A DNA stretch of 21,314 nucleotides from Pelobacter sp. UBA5610. Lineage in GTDB: Bacteria; Desulfobacterota; Desulfuromonadia; Desulfuromonadales; Syntrophotaleaceae. The DNA lies in NCBI GenBank assembly GCA_002424645.1, contig DIKU01000161.1, positions 19,224 through 40,537 on the forward strand. Reading direction: 5' to 3'. Position 1 is the stretch's first letter; each line of letters starts with the position of its first letter. The notes under the pieces are model-generated. The model was given only the letters and a program-made list of their open reading frames with translations. It had not been told where the DNA came from and ran no database searches. A program made the position numbers and the translations under genes. Of this stretch, positions 1-8,052 are shown one piece after another.

Positions 1-2
1 CC

Positions 3-1406
3 AGCGTCATCCGCCTGGAACAGCATTACCGTTCTTCCTCCACCATCCTTGAAGCGGCAGGCCAGGTTGTGGCCTGCAACGTCGGGCGCAAGGGGAAAAC
101 CCTGTGGACCGATAATCCCACCGGCGAACCGATTACCCTGGAGGATGTGTCCGATGATCTGGAAGAGGCCCGTTTTGTCGCCGGGGAAATTTCCCGTTTG
201 CGCAAAACCGGTCGGCATTTGCGCGATGTGGCGGTGTTCTATCGGACCAACGCTCAGTCGCGCGTGCTGGAAGAGACCCTTGTGCGCGAGGGGCTGCCGT
301 ATGTCATGGTCGGCGGGGTAAAGTTTTATGCCCGCATGGAAGTCAAGGATGTGCTTGCGTATCTGCGGGCTTTGGCCAATCCTGCTGATTCCCTGTCGGC
401 TAAACGCATCATCAACGTACCTGCCCGAGGTATCGGTGCCGTAACCACCGGACGTATTGCGGAGTACGAAGAGGAGGCGGGAGGCTTTTTGGCGGCCTGC
501 CGTATGTGCCTGCAGCGCGGCGCTCTAAAGGGGGCTGCGGCCCGCAAGGTCGAGGATTTCACCCAGTTTATGGAGCGCTTTGCAAAACGCATGGAGGACG
601 TGCCGTTTTCGCAGTTGGCGGCTGAATTGCTGGAAGAAAGCGGGTATGCTCCGGGCTTGCGCGAGGAAGCCCAGTCGGCCCTGACGGAGGGCGAAAGAAA
701 TGAAGCTAAAGGGCGACTGGAAAACCTTGAACAGCTCTTGGCCAGTATGGAAGAGCATCAGGCGACGGAGAGTTCCCTTCAGGAGTATCTCGAACAGGTG
801 GCGTTGGTGACCGATCTTGATTCCTACGATACCAGCCTCGACCGGGTGACCCTTATGACCTTGCATGCCGCCAAGGGACTCGAATTTCCTGTCGTGTTCA
901 TGACCGGTATGGAAGAGGGCATTTTTCCTCATGGCCGCTCTGCCGGAGAACGGGACGATATTGAGGAAGAGCGTCGCCTCTGTTATGTGGGCATGACACG
1001 GGCCATGCAGAAGCTCTATCTGACCCATGCCCGCCGGCGCCGTATTTATGGCGATTACCAGTACAATGCGCCCAGCCGTTTTCTGGCTGAAATTCCCGCA
1101 CATCTTCTTGGCCGAGAGGTGAAGCCCGCTCTGCAGAAGCCTGTGGTGCACAATCTTGCTTCGATTTTTGAGCAACTTGAACCGGCCCCCCTGGATGATG
1201 AAGAGGTGTTTTTTGAGGATGTACAGGTGGTTCCCGAAGCGGAAGAGGGGCTGAGGGTTGGACTGCATGTGCGTCATGTCAAGTTCGGCGTCGGCATTGT
1301 GCGCCGTCTTGAAGGCAGCGGAGATCAGCAGAAGGTGGTGGTGCAATTCCCCTCCGTCGGTTTGAAAAAGTTGCTGGTCAAGTTCGCCGGGCTTGAGCCT
1401 GCATAA
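3..1406 (+). CDS. UvrD/PcrA-type ATP-dependent DNA helicase, 3' part only
   Basis: This is the C-terminal 467 codons of a superfamily 1A 3'-5' DNA helicase (UvrD/PcrA/Rep type), which unwinds DNA in excision repair, mismatch repair and replication restart. The reading frame is open to the left edge, so the start and the Walker A/B ATPase motifs lie outside the window. Visible motifs in order are motif IV (LEQHYRS, at the left edge), motif V with the TLHAAKGLEF signature (about positions 860-885), and motif VI (CYVGMTRAMQKLYLTHA, about 980-1030). The last roughly 55 residues (VGLHVRHVKFGVGIVRRLEG onward) match the Tudor-like C-terminal domain of PcrA/UvrD, which binds RNA polymerase in those proteins. 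That domain argues for PcrA/UvrD rather than Rep. No clear hairpin terminator follows the stop; an AT-rich gap leads to pgaA. Confidence 0.93.
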   Translation, partial: SVIRLEQHYRSSSTILEAAGQVVACNVGRKGKTLWTDNPTGEPITLEDVSDDLEEARFVAGEISRLRKTGRHLRDVAVFYRTNAQSRVLEETLVREGLPYVMVGGVKFYARMEVKDVLAYLRALANPADSLSAKRIINVPARGIGAVTTGRIAEYEEEAGGFLAACRMCLQRGALKGAAARKVEDFTQFMERFAKRMEDVPFSQLAAELLEESGYAPGLREEAQSALTEGERNEAKGRLENLEQLLASMEEHQATESSLQEYLEQVALVTDLDSYDTSLDRVTLMTLHAAKGLEFPVVFMTGMEEGIFPHGRSAGERDDIEEERRLCYVGMTRAMQKLYLTHARRRRIYGDYQYNAPSRFLAEIPAHLLGREVKPALQKPVVHNLASIFEQLEPAPLDDEEVFFEDVQVVPEAEEGLRVGLHVRHVKFGVGIVRRLEGSGDQQKVVVQFPSVGLKKLLVKFAGLEPA

Positions 1407-1419
1407 GATAGGCTACACG

Positions 1420-1501
1420 GATTATTCCTATACTCCTTCCCGATTATTCCTCCTTTCCCTTTTTATTTTAAATCCTTACTAAAATGGTTCGTTTCTATAA
1501 T
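1420..1501 (+). promoter_or_regulatory. Candidate pga promoter with upstream direct repeats
   Basis: The AT-rich gap before pgaA holds a perfect -10 hexamer TATAAT at 1496-1501. The sequence at the -35 spacing (TCCTTA, 1473-1478) is poor. Upstream lie two exact copies of GATTATTCCT at 1420-1429 and 1442-1451, 22 bases apart, which is about two helical turns. A good -10 with a weak -35 and tandem sites upstream is the usual shape of an activator-dependent promoter. The leader to pgaA would be about 125 bases. The assignment comes from pattern only. Confidence 0.35.
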
Positions 1502-1633
1502 GAAAATTTTAGAAATCTTTGGTAATATGCGACGTTCTGTTACTTATTGATAGATTCTGACAGCTTAATCTTGTTGAATTTTGCCGTAAATTTTTTCGTG
1601 TGTTTGCCGATAGGGTTTTGAAGGGGAGGGAGC

Positions 1634-4108
1634 GTGTTGCATACAATTGGCTCGTATAGAGGTTTTGCCCGAGGTCTTCGCAGGGCAGGCGGGCGGATGT
1701 TGAAACCGGCCGTGGCGCGGCAACTGCTTTTTGCTGTCCTGGGGGTGATTATGGCTGCGACGGCGTGGGCACAGCCCCCGGCAGTGGCGCACCGTCAGGC
1801 CGTGGAGCTGGCTCGCCAAGGGGACTTTGCCAGCGCCCTGGCAATGTTTGACGAACTTTATCGAAGCGATCCCGAAAATTTTCCCGTCATCTATGATTAT
1901 CTCGTTACCCTGTCATGGGCCGGCAACGACGCTCAGGTAGCTTCGATATTCGCGCATGTGGACCCGCAACTGGCTCCGCGGTACGTTCTGGAAGCTGCTG
2001 CCAAATCTCTTCGCAATCTGAAATCCTTTGACCAGGCCGAAGCCGTTTATCGCACAGGGATAGCACGCTTCGGCACCTATGCTTCTTTACGGTTGGGGTT
2101 GCTCTACACGCTTGTGGATGCAGGCCAGCATCAGACGGCTGCGAAGTATTCCGAAGAACTTGAAGCACTCTATCCCGGAAATATCGAGGTCCAGTTTGCA
2201 GTTGCCTATGCGGCGGAGGGGCGCCGGGATAATGTGGCCGCTCTGCAGCATTACCAGCGTATTTTACAGTGGCAGCCCGGTCTTAAGCGGGCCCAGCGTC
2301 TTGAGATTCTGAGCCTGGCAGCCATCGGGGAGCCCTTCCTGGCAGAAGAACTGGCAACACGCCAGCCCGGGTTGTTGAACGCCGATGAACTGCACCGTCT
2401 CAAGGCTGCTCAAGCTGCACTGGTGGTGCGTTGGGGCAGTCACGGCAGTGATAAGCCGGAACTGCGCTTTGCCGAAACCGACCGGGCTTTAGGCATGCTG
2501 GCGGGCAATCTGCAGGCGGCGTTGGCTGATCAACCGCCGGCCGAAAAGTATGCTCGACAGGCGCGTATCGATCGCCTGGTGGCACTGCGCGACAGGGTGT
2601 TGATGGCGCAGGTCGTGGACGAGTATGAGGCTTTGAAGTCCGAACAGGTTTCCCTGCCGGGGTATGCCTTGCAGGCCGCCGCAGACGCATTTCTTTATCT
2701 GGAGCAGCCTCGCCAGGCCAGTGAACTTTATCAGCGGGTGTTGCAGCTCGATCCGCAAAACTACGAAGCATCCGAGGGCCTGTTCTTTGCTTATGTGGAG
2801 CAGGAAGATTTTGAACACGCCATCGCTCTGGCGGAAACACTGCGCACGAATCGGGCGAAGGCTCCGCATGGCGGTGACGATCCTTCCCGACTTGATACGG
2901 AATTGCTGGCGACTATGGGCCAGTGGTTTGGCGGGGACCTGGCCGGGGCGCAATCGCGTCTGACACCGATGTATAATCAGGCACCGGGCAATATCGATAT
3001 TATCGGTGAATTGGGAGGCCTGTACGGTGCGCGCGGCTGGCCGCGCCGGGCCGAAGAGACCCTCGGTTTGGGGCTGGCCCTTGATCCGGAGTACCTTTCC
3101 TTACGCACCGGATGGGCGGAAAACCGCCTTGATCTGGCCGAATTTGCCGAGGCGGAACACCTCATCGGCGCACTCGGGGAAGAATATCCGGAACACAAGA
3201 GCGTACAGCGCCTGCAGCGTTTATGGCAAGCCCACAACATGAGGGAATTGCACGTCTCGGTGGCCAGCGGCTGGAGCAGCGGTTCGACCTTCGGCAGCCA
3301 CGATCTGTCTCTGGCTGCTACCCTGTTTTCCGCCCCGGTGGCGTACCGCTATCGCGGGTTTGTCAGTACCTACCTGAATCAGGCCACCTTCCCGGAGGGG
3401 GATAAAACCCTGCAGCGTTTCGGTGCCGGCATCGAATACCGTCATCGCAATCTTAATGGTACGGCGGAGTTGACCTGGAATGCATCCGGCGGCGAAAAAA
3501 TCGGTACCCGTTTGGCGGCCACCTGGTTTCCGGATGATGTGTGGTCGGTGCCTTTCGAGCTTGAAGTGTTCAGTCGTGACACCCCGCTGCGGGCCTTGAA
3601 GCATGGCATCCACGCAGACGCTGCGGGTGTGGGGGTGGCGTATCGCCGCGATGAACTGCAGCGCTGGTATATGAATATGCAGTTCATGGATTTCAGCGAC
3701 GACAACTTCCGTTACAGCGTGCTGGCCGGTGTGGAGCAGGGATTGATCGTGTGGCCCCACTACCGCCTGAACGGACGTCTGGATTTTTATACTTCGGGCA
3801 ACAGTATCAGCGATACGCCTTATTTCAATCCGGATCAGGATGCCGACCTGACCCTGACTCTGGAAAACGACTGGTTGCTTTATCGCCACTACCGTTTTTC
3901 CTTCCGGAATCGTCTGGCCGTAAGTGTGGGTGGCTACTGGCAACAGGATTTCGGTACGGATCCGACGGCGGCCGTACGCTACGAGCACGTCTGGGAGTAT
4001 TCGCCGCGTTTCTTTTTGTTATACGGCGTCAGCTTTGCGAGGCGCACCTATGATGGTGACGGCGAGAATCAGTTGGGCTGTCACCTTGAACTGAACTGGA
4101 GGTTTTAG
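1634..4108 (+). CDS. pgaA: PgaA: poly-beta-1,6-N-acetylglucosamine export porin
   Basis: PgaA (HmsH in Yersinia) is the outer-membrane exporter of poly-N-acetylglucosamine. A periplasmic TPR superhelix binds PgaB and deacetylated polymer, and a C-terminal 16-strand beta barrel lets it out. The 824-residue length matches the roughly 800 of the family. A hydrophobic signal stretch ending ATAWA-Q lies near residues 25-46. TPR-like helix pairs fill about residues 50-530. From about residue 540 to the end, alternating beta strands rich in aromatic residues end in a terminal Phe, as barrel proteins do. The start is a GTG five bases after a strong AAGGGGAGGG ribosome site. An ATG at 1697 would give a more standard signal peptide and is a fair alternative. 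First gene of pgaABCD, with two bases between its stop and pgaB. Confidence 0.92.
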   Translation: MLHTIGSYRGFARGLRRAGGRMLKPAVARQLLFAVLGVIMAATAWAQPPAVAHRQAVELARQGDFASALAMFDELYRSDPENFPVIYDYLVTLSWAGNDAQVASIFAHVDPQLAPRYVLEAAAKSLRNLKSFDQAEAVYRTGIARFGTYASLRLGLLYTLVDAGQHQTAAKYSEELEALYPGNIEVQFAVAYAAEGRRDNVAALQHYQRILQWQPGLKRAQRLEILSLAAIGEPFLAEELATRQPGLLNADELHRLKAAQAALVVRWGSHGSDKPELRFAETDRALGMLAGNLQAALADQPPAEKYARQARIDRLVALRDRVLMAQVVDEYEALKSEQVSLPGYALQAAADAFLYLEQPRQASELYQRVLQLDPQNYEASEGLFFAYVEQEDFEHAIALAETLRTNRAKAPHGGDDPSRLDTELLATMGQWFGGDLAGAQSRLTPMYNQAPGNIDIIGELGGLYGARGWPRRAEETLGLGLALDPEYLSLRTGWAENRLDLAEFAEAEHLIGALGEEYPEHKSVQRLQRLWQAHNMRELHVSVASGWSSGSTFGSHDLSLAATLFSAPVAYRYRGFVSTYLNQATFPEGDKTLQRFGAGIEYRHRNLNGTAELTWNASGGEKIGTRLAATWFPDDVWSVPFELEVFSRDTPLRALKHGIHADAAGVGVAYRRDELQRWYMNMQFMDFSDDNFRYSVLAGVEQGLIVWPHYRLNGRLDFYTSGNSISDTPYFNPDQDADLTLTLENDWLLYRHYRFSFRNRLAVSVGGYWQQDFGTDPTAAVRYEHVWEYSPRFFLLYGVSFARRTYDGDGENQLGCHLELNWRF

Positions 4109-4110
4109 CC

Positions 4111-6036
4111 ATGCGGATTCTGGGGCTTTTTCTGCTGGTTATGGTATGTGTGCCTTCCGTGGTGCGGGCCGATGCTTTTATCAGCTTGTGTTTTCACGAT
4201 GTGCGAACCGACGTGGGGCGCGGTGATGATCTGTCCATGGCAACGGATCGTTTTGTCGCTTTGCTGAGCTGGCTGCGCCAGCATGATTATAAACCTGTAA
4301 GTATCGACGATCTGCTCCAGGCACGCGAGGGGAAAAAGTCGTTGCCGGAAAAGGCAGTGCTGCTGACCTTCGATGATGGTTATCGCGGATTTTACACCCA
4401 GGTCTATCCCCTGCTTAAGGCCCATGGCTACCCGGCCGTGCTGGCGGTGGTCGGCAGCTGGCTGGACGCGGCGCCTGGCGAAACCGTCGACTACGGTGGA
4501 AAGGCCGTACCCAGGGAAAAGTTTTTATCCTGGCAACAGTTGCGGGAAATGGCCGATTCCGGTCTTGTAGAGATCGCTTCGCACAGTTACGACGGACATC
4601 GCGGCGTATTGGCGAATCCTCAGGGCAATACGCAGCCGGCTTTCACCGCCAGGGTCTATGCAGCGGATACGCAGAAGTACGAGGATGATGCCGCTTATGT
4701 GCAGCGGGTGCGTGACGATCTGGAAGCAAACGCCCGATTGCTGGCAAAAAAATTGGGACGTCGCCCCCGGGTCATGGTCTGGCCGTTTGGCAAGTTTTCC
4801 CTACCGGGAATCGAAGCGGCCGGCCAGGCGGGGATGATCGTGGATATGGGCCTCGGCGATGGTCCAGGCGATACCGGGCATCTGTTCGGGGTTAACCGGT
4901 TGCTGGTGGAAGGCAGCATGAAACTGTCGTCCCTCACCTGGCGGATTCAGCATCTGCTGGCCCGTGGACCGCAGCGTGTGGTGCAGGTCGATCTTGATTA
5001 CGTTTACGATCCCGATCCGCAGCAGACTGAACGCAACCTGGGCAAACTGATCGAACGCATCAAGGCCATGCAGATCAGCACGGTCTATCTGCAGGCGTTC
5101 GCCGATCAGGATGGGAACGGTATCGCCGATGCTCTTTACTTCCCTAACCGGGCCTTGCCTGTTCGTGCCGACCTGTTCAACCGCGTCGCCTGGCAACTCA
5201 AGACCCGCGCGGGGGTAAGAGTCTATGCCTGGTTGCCGGTGCTCGGATTCGCCAACGCCAAGTCGGATTGGTTGGTGCAGCGTTGGCAACCTGAACAAAA
5301 TACCGCAGCTGCCGACCCCGATGATTATCAGCGACTGAGCCCGTTCGTGCCGGAGGTCCGGAACATGGTCAAGGCGATTTACGCTGATCTTGGTCGCCAT
5401 GCCGATTTTGACGGTTTGCTGTTTCATGATGATGCGTTGCTGTCGGCCTTTGAGGATGCCCATCCGGCCGCCATGGCCTGGCGACAGGCGCATGGGTTGC
5501 TTTCCGATCCGGCGGCCCTTTGGGCAAACGACGAAGAAGTGCGGCGCTGGGCGCGTCTGAAAACCGAATATCTTATCGATTTTACCCGGGAACTGGCCGA
5601 TGCGGTACGGGTATTCCGGCCTGAAGTCAAAACCTCCCGCAACCTCTACGCCAGGGCTGCGCTCGGCGCCGAAGGTGAAATGCGTTTTAGTCAGAATCTT
5701 GAGCTGTTTATGAAAAATTACGATTACACCGCGTTGATGGCCATGCCGTACCTCGAGGAGGCCGCGGATGCGGATGCCTGGCTTGAGGAAGTGGTGACAG
5801 CGGTGAAGGGAGTTCCGGAGGGTTTGAAAAAAACGGTTTTTGAATTGCAGAGCGTCGACTGGCGCAATCCGAAAACACTTGTTCCCACGAAAAGGCTCTC
5901 TCGACAAATGCGTCTGTTGCAGGGACTGGGGGCGGTTAATTTCGGTTATTACCCGGATGATTTTTTAAACGATCATCCTGCCGCAGAACCACTGCACACG
6001 GCTATATCTCTTAACACCGAGCCGTTTGGGGAATGA
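4111..6036 (+). CDS. pgaB: PgaB: poly-beta-1,6-N-acetylglucosamine N-deacetylase
   Basis: PgaB (HmsF) removes some acetyl groups from the growing polymer in the periplasm so that PgaA can export it, and its second domain is a glycoside hydrolase that cuts the partly deacetylated chain. The N-terminal carbohydrate esterase 4 domain (about 20-270) has the TFDDGY motif (D88, D89) and the metal-binding HSYDGH motif (H158, H163), plus WPFGK at 224-228. The C-terminal domain (about 285-620) has the conserved FHDDALL motif (D440, D441), where the hydrolase acid is expected. The 641-residue length is close to E. coli PgaB (672). The signal peptide ends VRA-DA and there is no lipobox cysteine, so this copy is probably soluble and not a lipoprotein as in E. 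coli. The start follows a GGAGG site inside the pgaA end. It overlaps pgaC by four bases (ATGA). Confidence 0.94.
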   Translation: MRILGLFLLVMVCVPSVVRADAFISLCFHDVRTDVGRGDDLSMATDRFVALLSWLRQHDYKPVSIDDLLQAREGKKSLPEKAVLLTFDDGYRGFYTQVYPLLKAHGYPAVLAVVGSWLDAAPGETVDYGGKAVPREKFLSWQQLREMADSGLVEIASHSYDGHRGVLANPQGNTQPAFTARVYAADTQKYEDDAAYVQRVRDDLEANARLLAKKLGRRPRVMVWPFGKFSLPGIEAAGQAGMIVDMGLGDGPGDTGHLFGVNRLLVEGSMKLSSLTWRIQHLLARGPQRVVQVDLDYVYDPDPQQTERNLGKLIERIKAMQISTVYLQAFADQDGNGIADALYFPNRALPVRADLFNRVAWQLKTRAGVRVYAWLPVLGFANAKSDWLVQRWQPEQNTAAADPDDYQRLSPFVPEVRNMVKAIYADLGRHADFDGLLFHDDALLSAFEDAHPAAMAWRQAHGLLSDPAALWANDEEVRRWARLKTEYLIDFTRELADAVRVFRPEVKTSRNLYARAALGAEGEMRFSQNLELFMKNYDYTALMAMPYLEEAADADAWLEEVVTAVKGVPEGLKKTVFELQSVDWRNPKTLVPTKRLSRQMRLLQGLGAVNFGYYPDDFLNDHPAAEPLHTAISLNTEPFGE

Positions 6037-7295
6037 ACATGGAAATGATAGCCCTCGGCCTGCGTGTATTGCTCGATTTCGTGTTTTATTACCCCCTTTT
6101 CATGGCTTATCTGTGGATGATCGGGGGGCTCGACTATTATCTGCGGCGGGAACGCCACAAACCGCTGCCGGATGATCCGCCGCCGCTGCCGTCGTATCCG
6201 AAGGTATCGATCATCGTCCCCTGCCACAACGAAGCGGCGCATCTGCACGATACCATCGGTTACTTGTTTCAGCAGAAGTATCCCGATTTTGAAATTATTG
6301 CCGTCAACGACGGAAGTAGCGATGAAACCGGTCCGATACTCGATGCGATGGCGCAGCAAAATCCGTTGCTGAGGGTGGTGCATTTCGCCTCCAATCAGGG
6401 TAAAGCCATGGGGCTGCGCATGGCTGCTTTGGTGGCTCAGGGGGAATACCTGGTCTGCATTGACGGGGATGCACTGCTGGATCCTTACGCCACCCACTGG
6501 ATGGTCGGCCATTTCCTGGCGGGGCCACGTGTTGGGGCGGTAACCGGCAACCCCCGTATTCGGACCCGCTCCACCTTGCTTGGCAAAATACAGGTTGGTG
6601 AATTTTCCGCCATTCTGGGACTCATCAAGCGGGCCCAGCGGGTCTACGGACGGGTGTTTACCATGTCCGGCGTGGTTTCAGCGTTTCGCAAATCGGCCCT
6701 GCATCATGTCGGTTATTGGAGTGTTGATATGATCACCGAGGATATCGATATCAGCTGGCGACTGCAGTTGAGCCACTGGGATATCCGCTTTGAACCCAAT
6801 GCATTGTGCTGGATATTGATGCCGGAAACCCTCAAGGGTCTCTGGAAGCAGCGTTTGCGCTGGGCACAAGGTGGTAGCGAGGTATTGCTGCGGTATCTGC
6901 GTCATATGTTCAACTGGCGCGCGCGTCGCATGTGGGGTGTTTACTTCGAATATTTCACCAGCATTGTCTGGTCGTACTCGATGCTGGTTATTTTTCTTGC
7001 TTGGATATGGGGTTTATTTTTGCCATTGCCGGTGGATCTGCAACTCCCCGTTCTTATTCCGGCATGGGCCGGGGTGGTGCTGAGTTTGACCTGCCTGTTG
7101 CAGTTTGCCGTAGCGATGTGGCTCGATTCGCGTTACGAGCGTGGTCTGGGGCGTTGCTACTATGTGATGATCTGGTACCCGCTGGCCTTTTGGTTGATCA
7201 ATATGCTGACCATCGTCGTGGGTTTGCCCAAGGCACTGCTTAAAAAACGCGGCGAACGGGCGATCTGGGCTTCGACCGATCGCGGTATACATTAG
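6033..7295 (+). CDS. pgaC: PgaC: poly-beta-1,6-N-acetylglucosamine synthase (GT2)
   Basis: PgaC (HmsR) is the inner-membrane family 2 glycosyltransferase that polymerises N-acetylglucosamine from UDP-GlcNAc and, with PgaD, moves the chain across the membrane. The 420 residues show an N-terminal membrane segment (about 8-30). The catalytic core has D93 (VNDGSSD), the DGD motif 144-146, the TED motif 235-237 (catalytic base) and QRLRW 273-277, so all active-site motifs of processive GT2 synthases are present. Three or four hydrophobic segments follow between about 310 and 405. In E. coli and Yersinia this enzyme works only when cyclic di-GMP binds the PgaCD pair. No diguanylate cyclase gene lies in this window. 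The start overlaps the pgaB stop, which implies translational coupling. Confidence 0.95.
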   Translation: MNMEMIALGLRVLLDFVFYYPLFMAYLWMIGGLDYYLRRERHKPLPDDPPPLPSYPKVSIIVPCHNEAAHLHDTIGYLFQQKYPDFEIIAVNDGSSDETGPILDAMAQQNPLLRVVHFASNQGKAMGLRMAALVAQGEYLVCIDGDALLDPYATHWMVGHFLAGPRVGAVTGNPRIRTRSTLLGKIQVGEFSAILGLIKRAQRVYGRVFTMSGVVSAFRKSALHHVGYWSVDMITEDIDISWRLQLSHWDIRFEPNALCWILMPETLKGLWKQRLRWAQGGSEVLLRYLRHMFNWRARRMWGVYFEYFTSIVWSYSMLVIFLAWIWGLFLPLPVDLQLPVLIPAWAGVVLSLTCLLQFAVAMWLDSRYERGLGRCYYVMIWYPLAFWLINMLTIVVGLPKALLKKRGERAIWASTDRGIH

Positions 7296-7303
7296 GGGGC
7301 GGG

Positions 7304-7867
7304 ATGAAAGACGATATCATCATCGACAAGCCGGAAGCTCAACAGCGCGGCCAGCGTATCGCGCAAGGTCTGTTGACCATTGGGTTCTGGTGTTTGTTTT
7401 TAACTTTGCTGCGTCCCCTTCTGGCCTTGGTAGGTTGGTTGATCGGGATCCATCTGTTTACCCACGAAATGATCGAGAAAGGTGGAGGACGGGTGCTTTT
7501 GGGGACGTTGCGCGATTATGGACTGGTGGTGCTTTTTCTGGCGATAGTCCTGCGCAGCTGGGCCTGGTACAATCACCGACGCTTTGCAGGACGCGATCAG
7601 CGACGGAAAACGATGCCGCCGGTTTCGTTTGAGGCTATTGCACGCTATCATCAGGTTGATTCCAGTGCCTTGGTGCTGTGGACTAAAGATCGCTGTTTGT
7701 ATGTGCGCCACAATGATCAGGGGAAGGTCCTGGAGGTCCAGTCATCGGAACCGCCTCCATGGGGGGTTGAAGCCCGCTGTGTGACCGTGATGCAGCATCC
7801 TCTCTTTTGTCCGTATGGGGACTCTGCGGCGGAATCGACGGTTGCTACCCCGCCCGCAGGTCCATAG
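7304..7867 (+). CDS. pgaD: PgaD-like subunit of the PNAG synthase
   Basis: PgaD (HmsS) is the small, poorly conserved membrane partner of PgaC and is needed for synthase stability and for cyclic-di-GMP activation. The 187 residues have two hydrophobic segments (about 22-50 and 71-88) followed by WAWYNHRRFAGRDQRR. A W-x-x-Y-N-x-x-R-F basic patch just after the second helix is the typical PgaD mark. The C-terminal soluble part (about 105-187) is longer than in the E. coli protein (137 residues in total), and I recognise no known domain in it. The gene lies eight bases after pgaC, behind a GGGGGCGGG ribosome site. It is the last gene of the operon by spacing. No clear terminator is visible in the 185-base gap that follows, so read-through into the next gene cannot be ruled out. 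Confidence 0.85.
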   Translation: MKDDIIIDKPEAQQRGQRIAQGLLTIGFWCLFLTLLRPLLALVGWLIGIHLFTHEMIEKGGGRVLLGTLRDYGLVVLFLAIVLRSWAWYNHRRFAGRDQRRKTMPPVSFEAIARYHQVDSSALVLWTKDRCLYVRHNDQGKVLEVQSSEPPPWGVEARCVTVMQHPLFCPYGDSAAESTVATPPAGP

Positions 7868-8052
7868 GCGTTAGAAAGGTTATGTTTTTATCATTCCTGT
7901 ATGGCTTCGGAGCCGGGAGATGGCAAGATGGTTATTCCGGAGGGGGGAGGTATTTATCCCGCTCTCTGGTAAAATAGCACCTGCCACCCCCGGCGTTTGT
8001 TTTTTGAACATAGCGAAAAGCCAATCCTGCGGCGCTTGCAAAGGAGATAACG

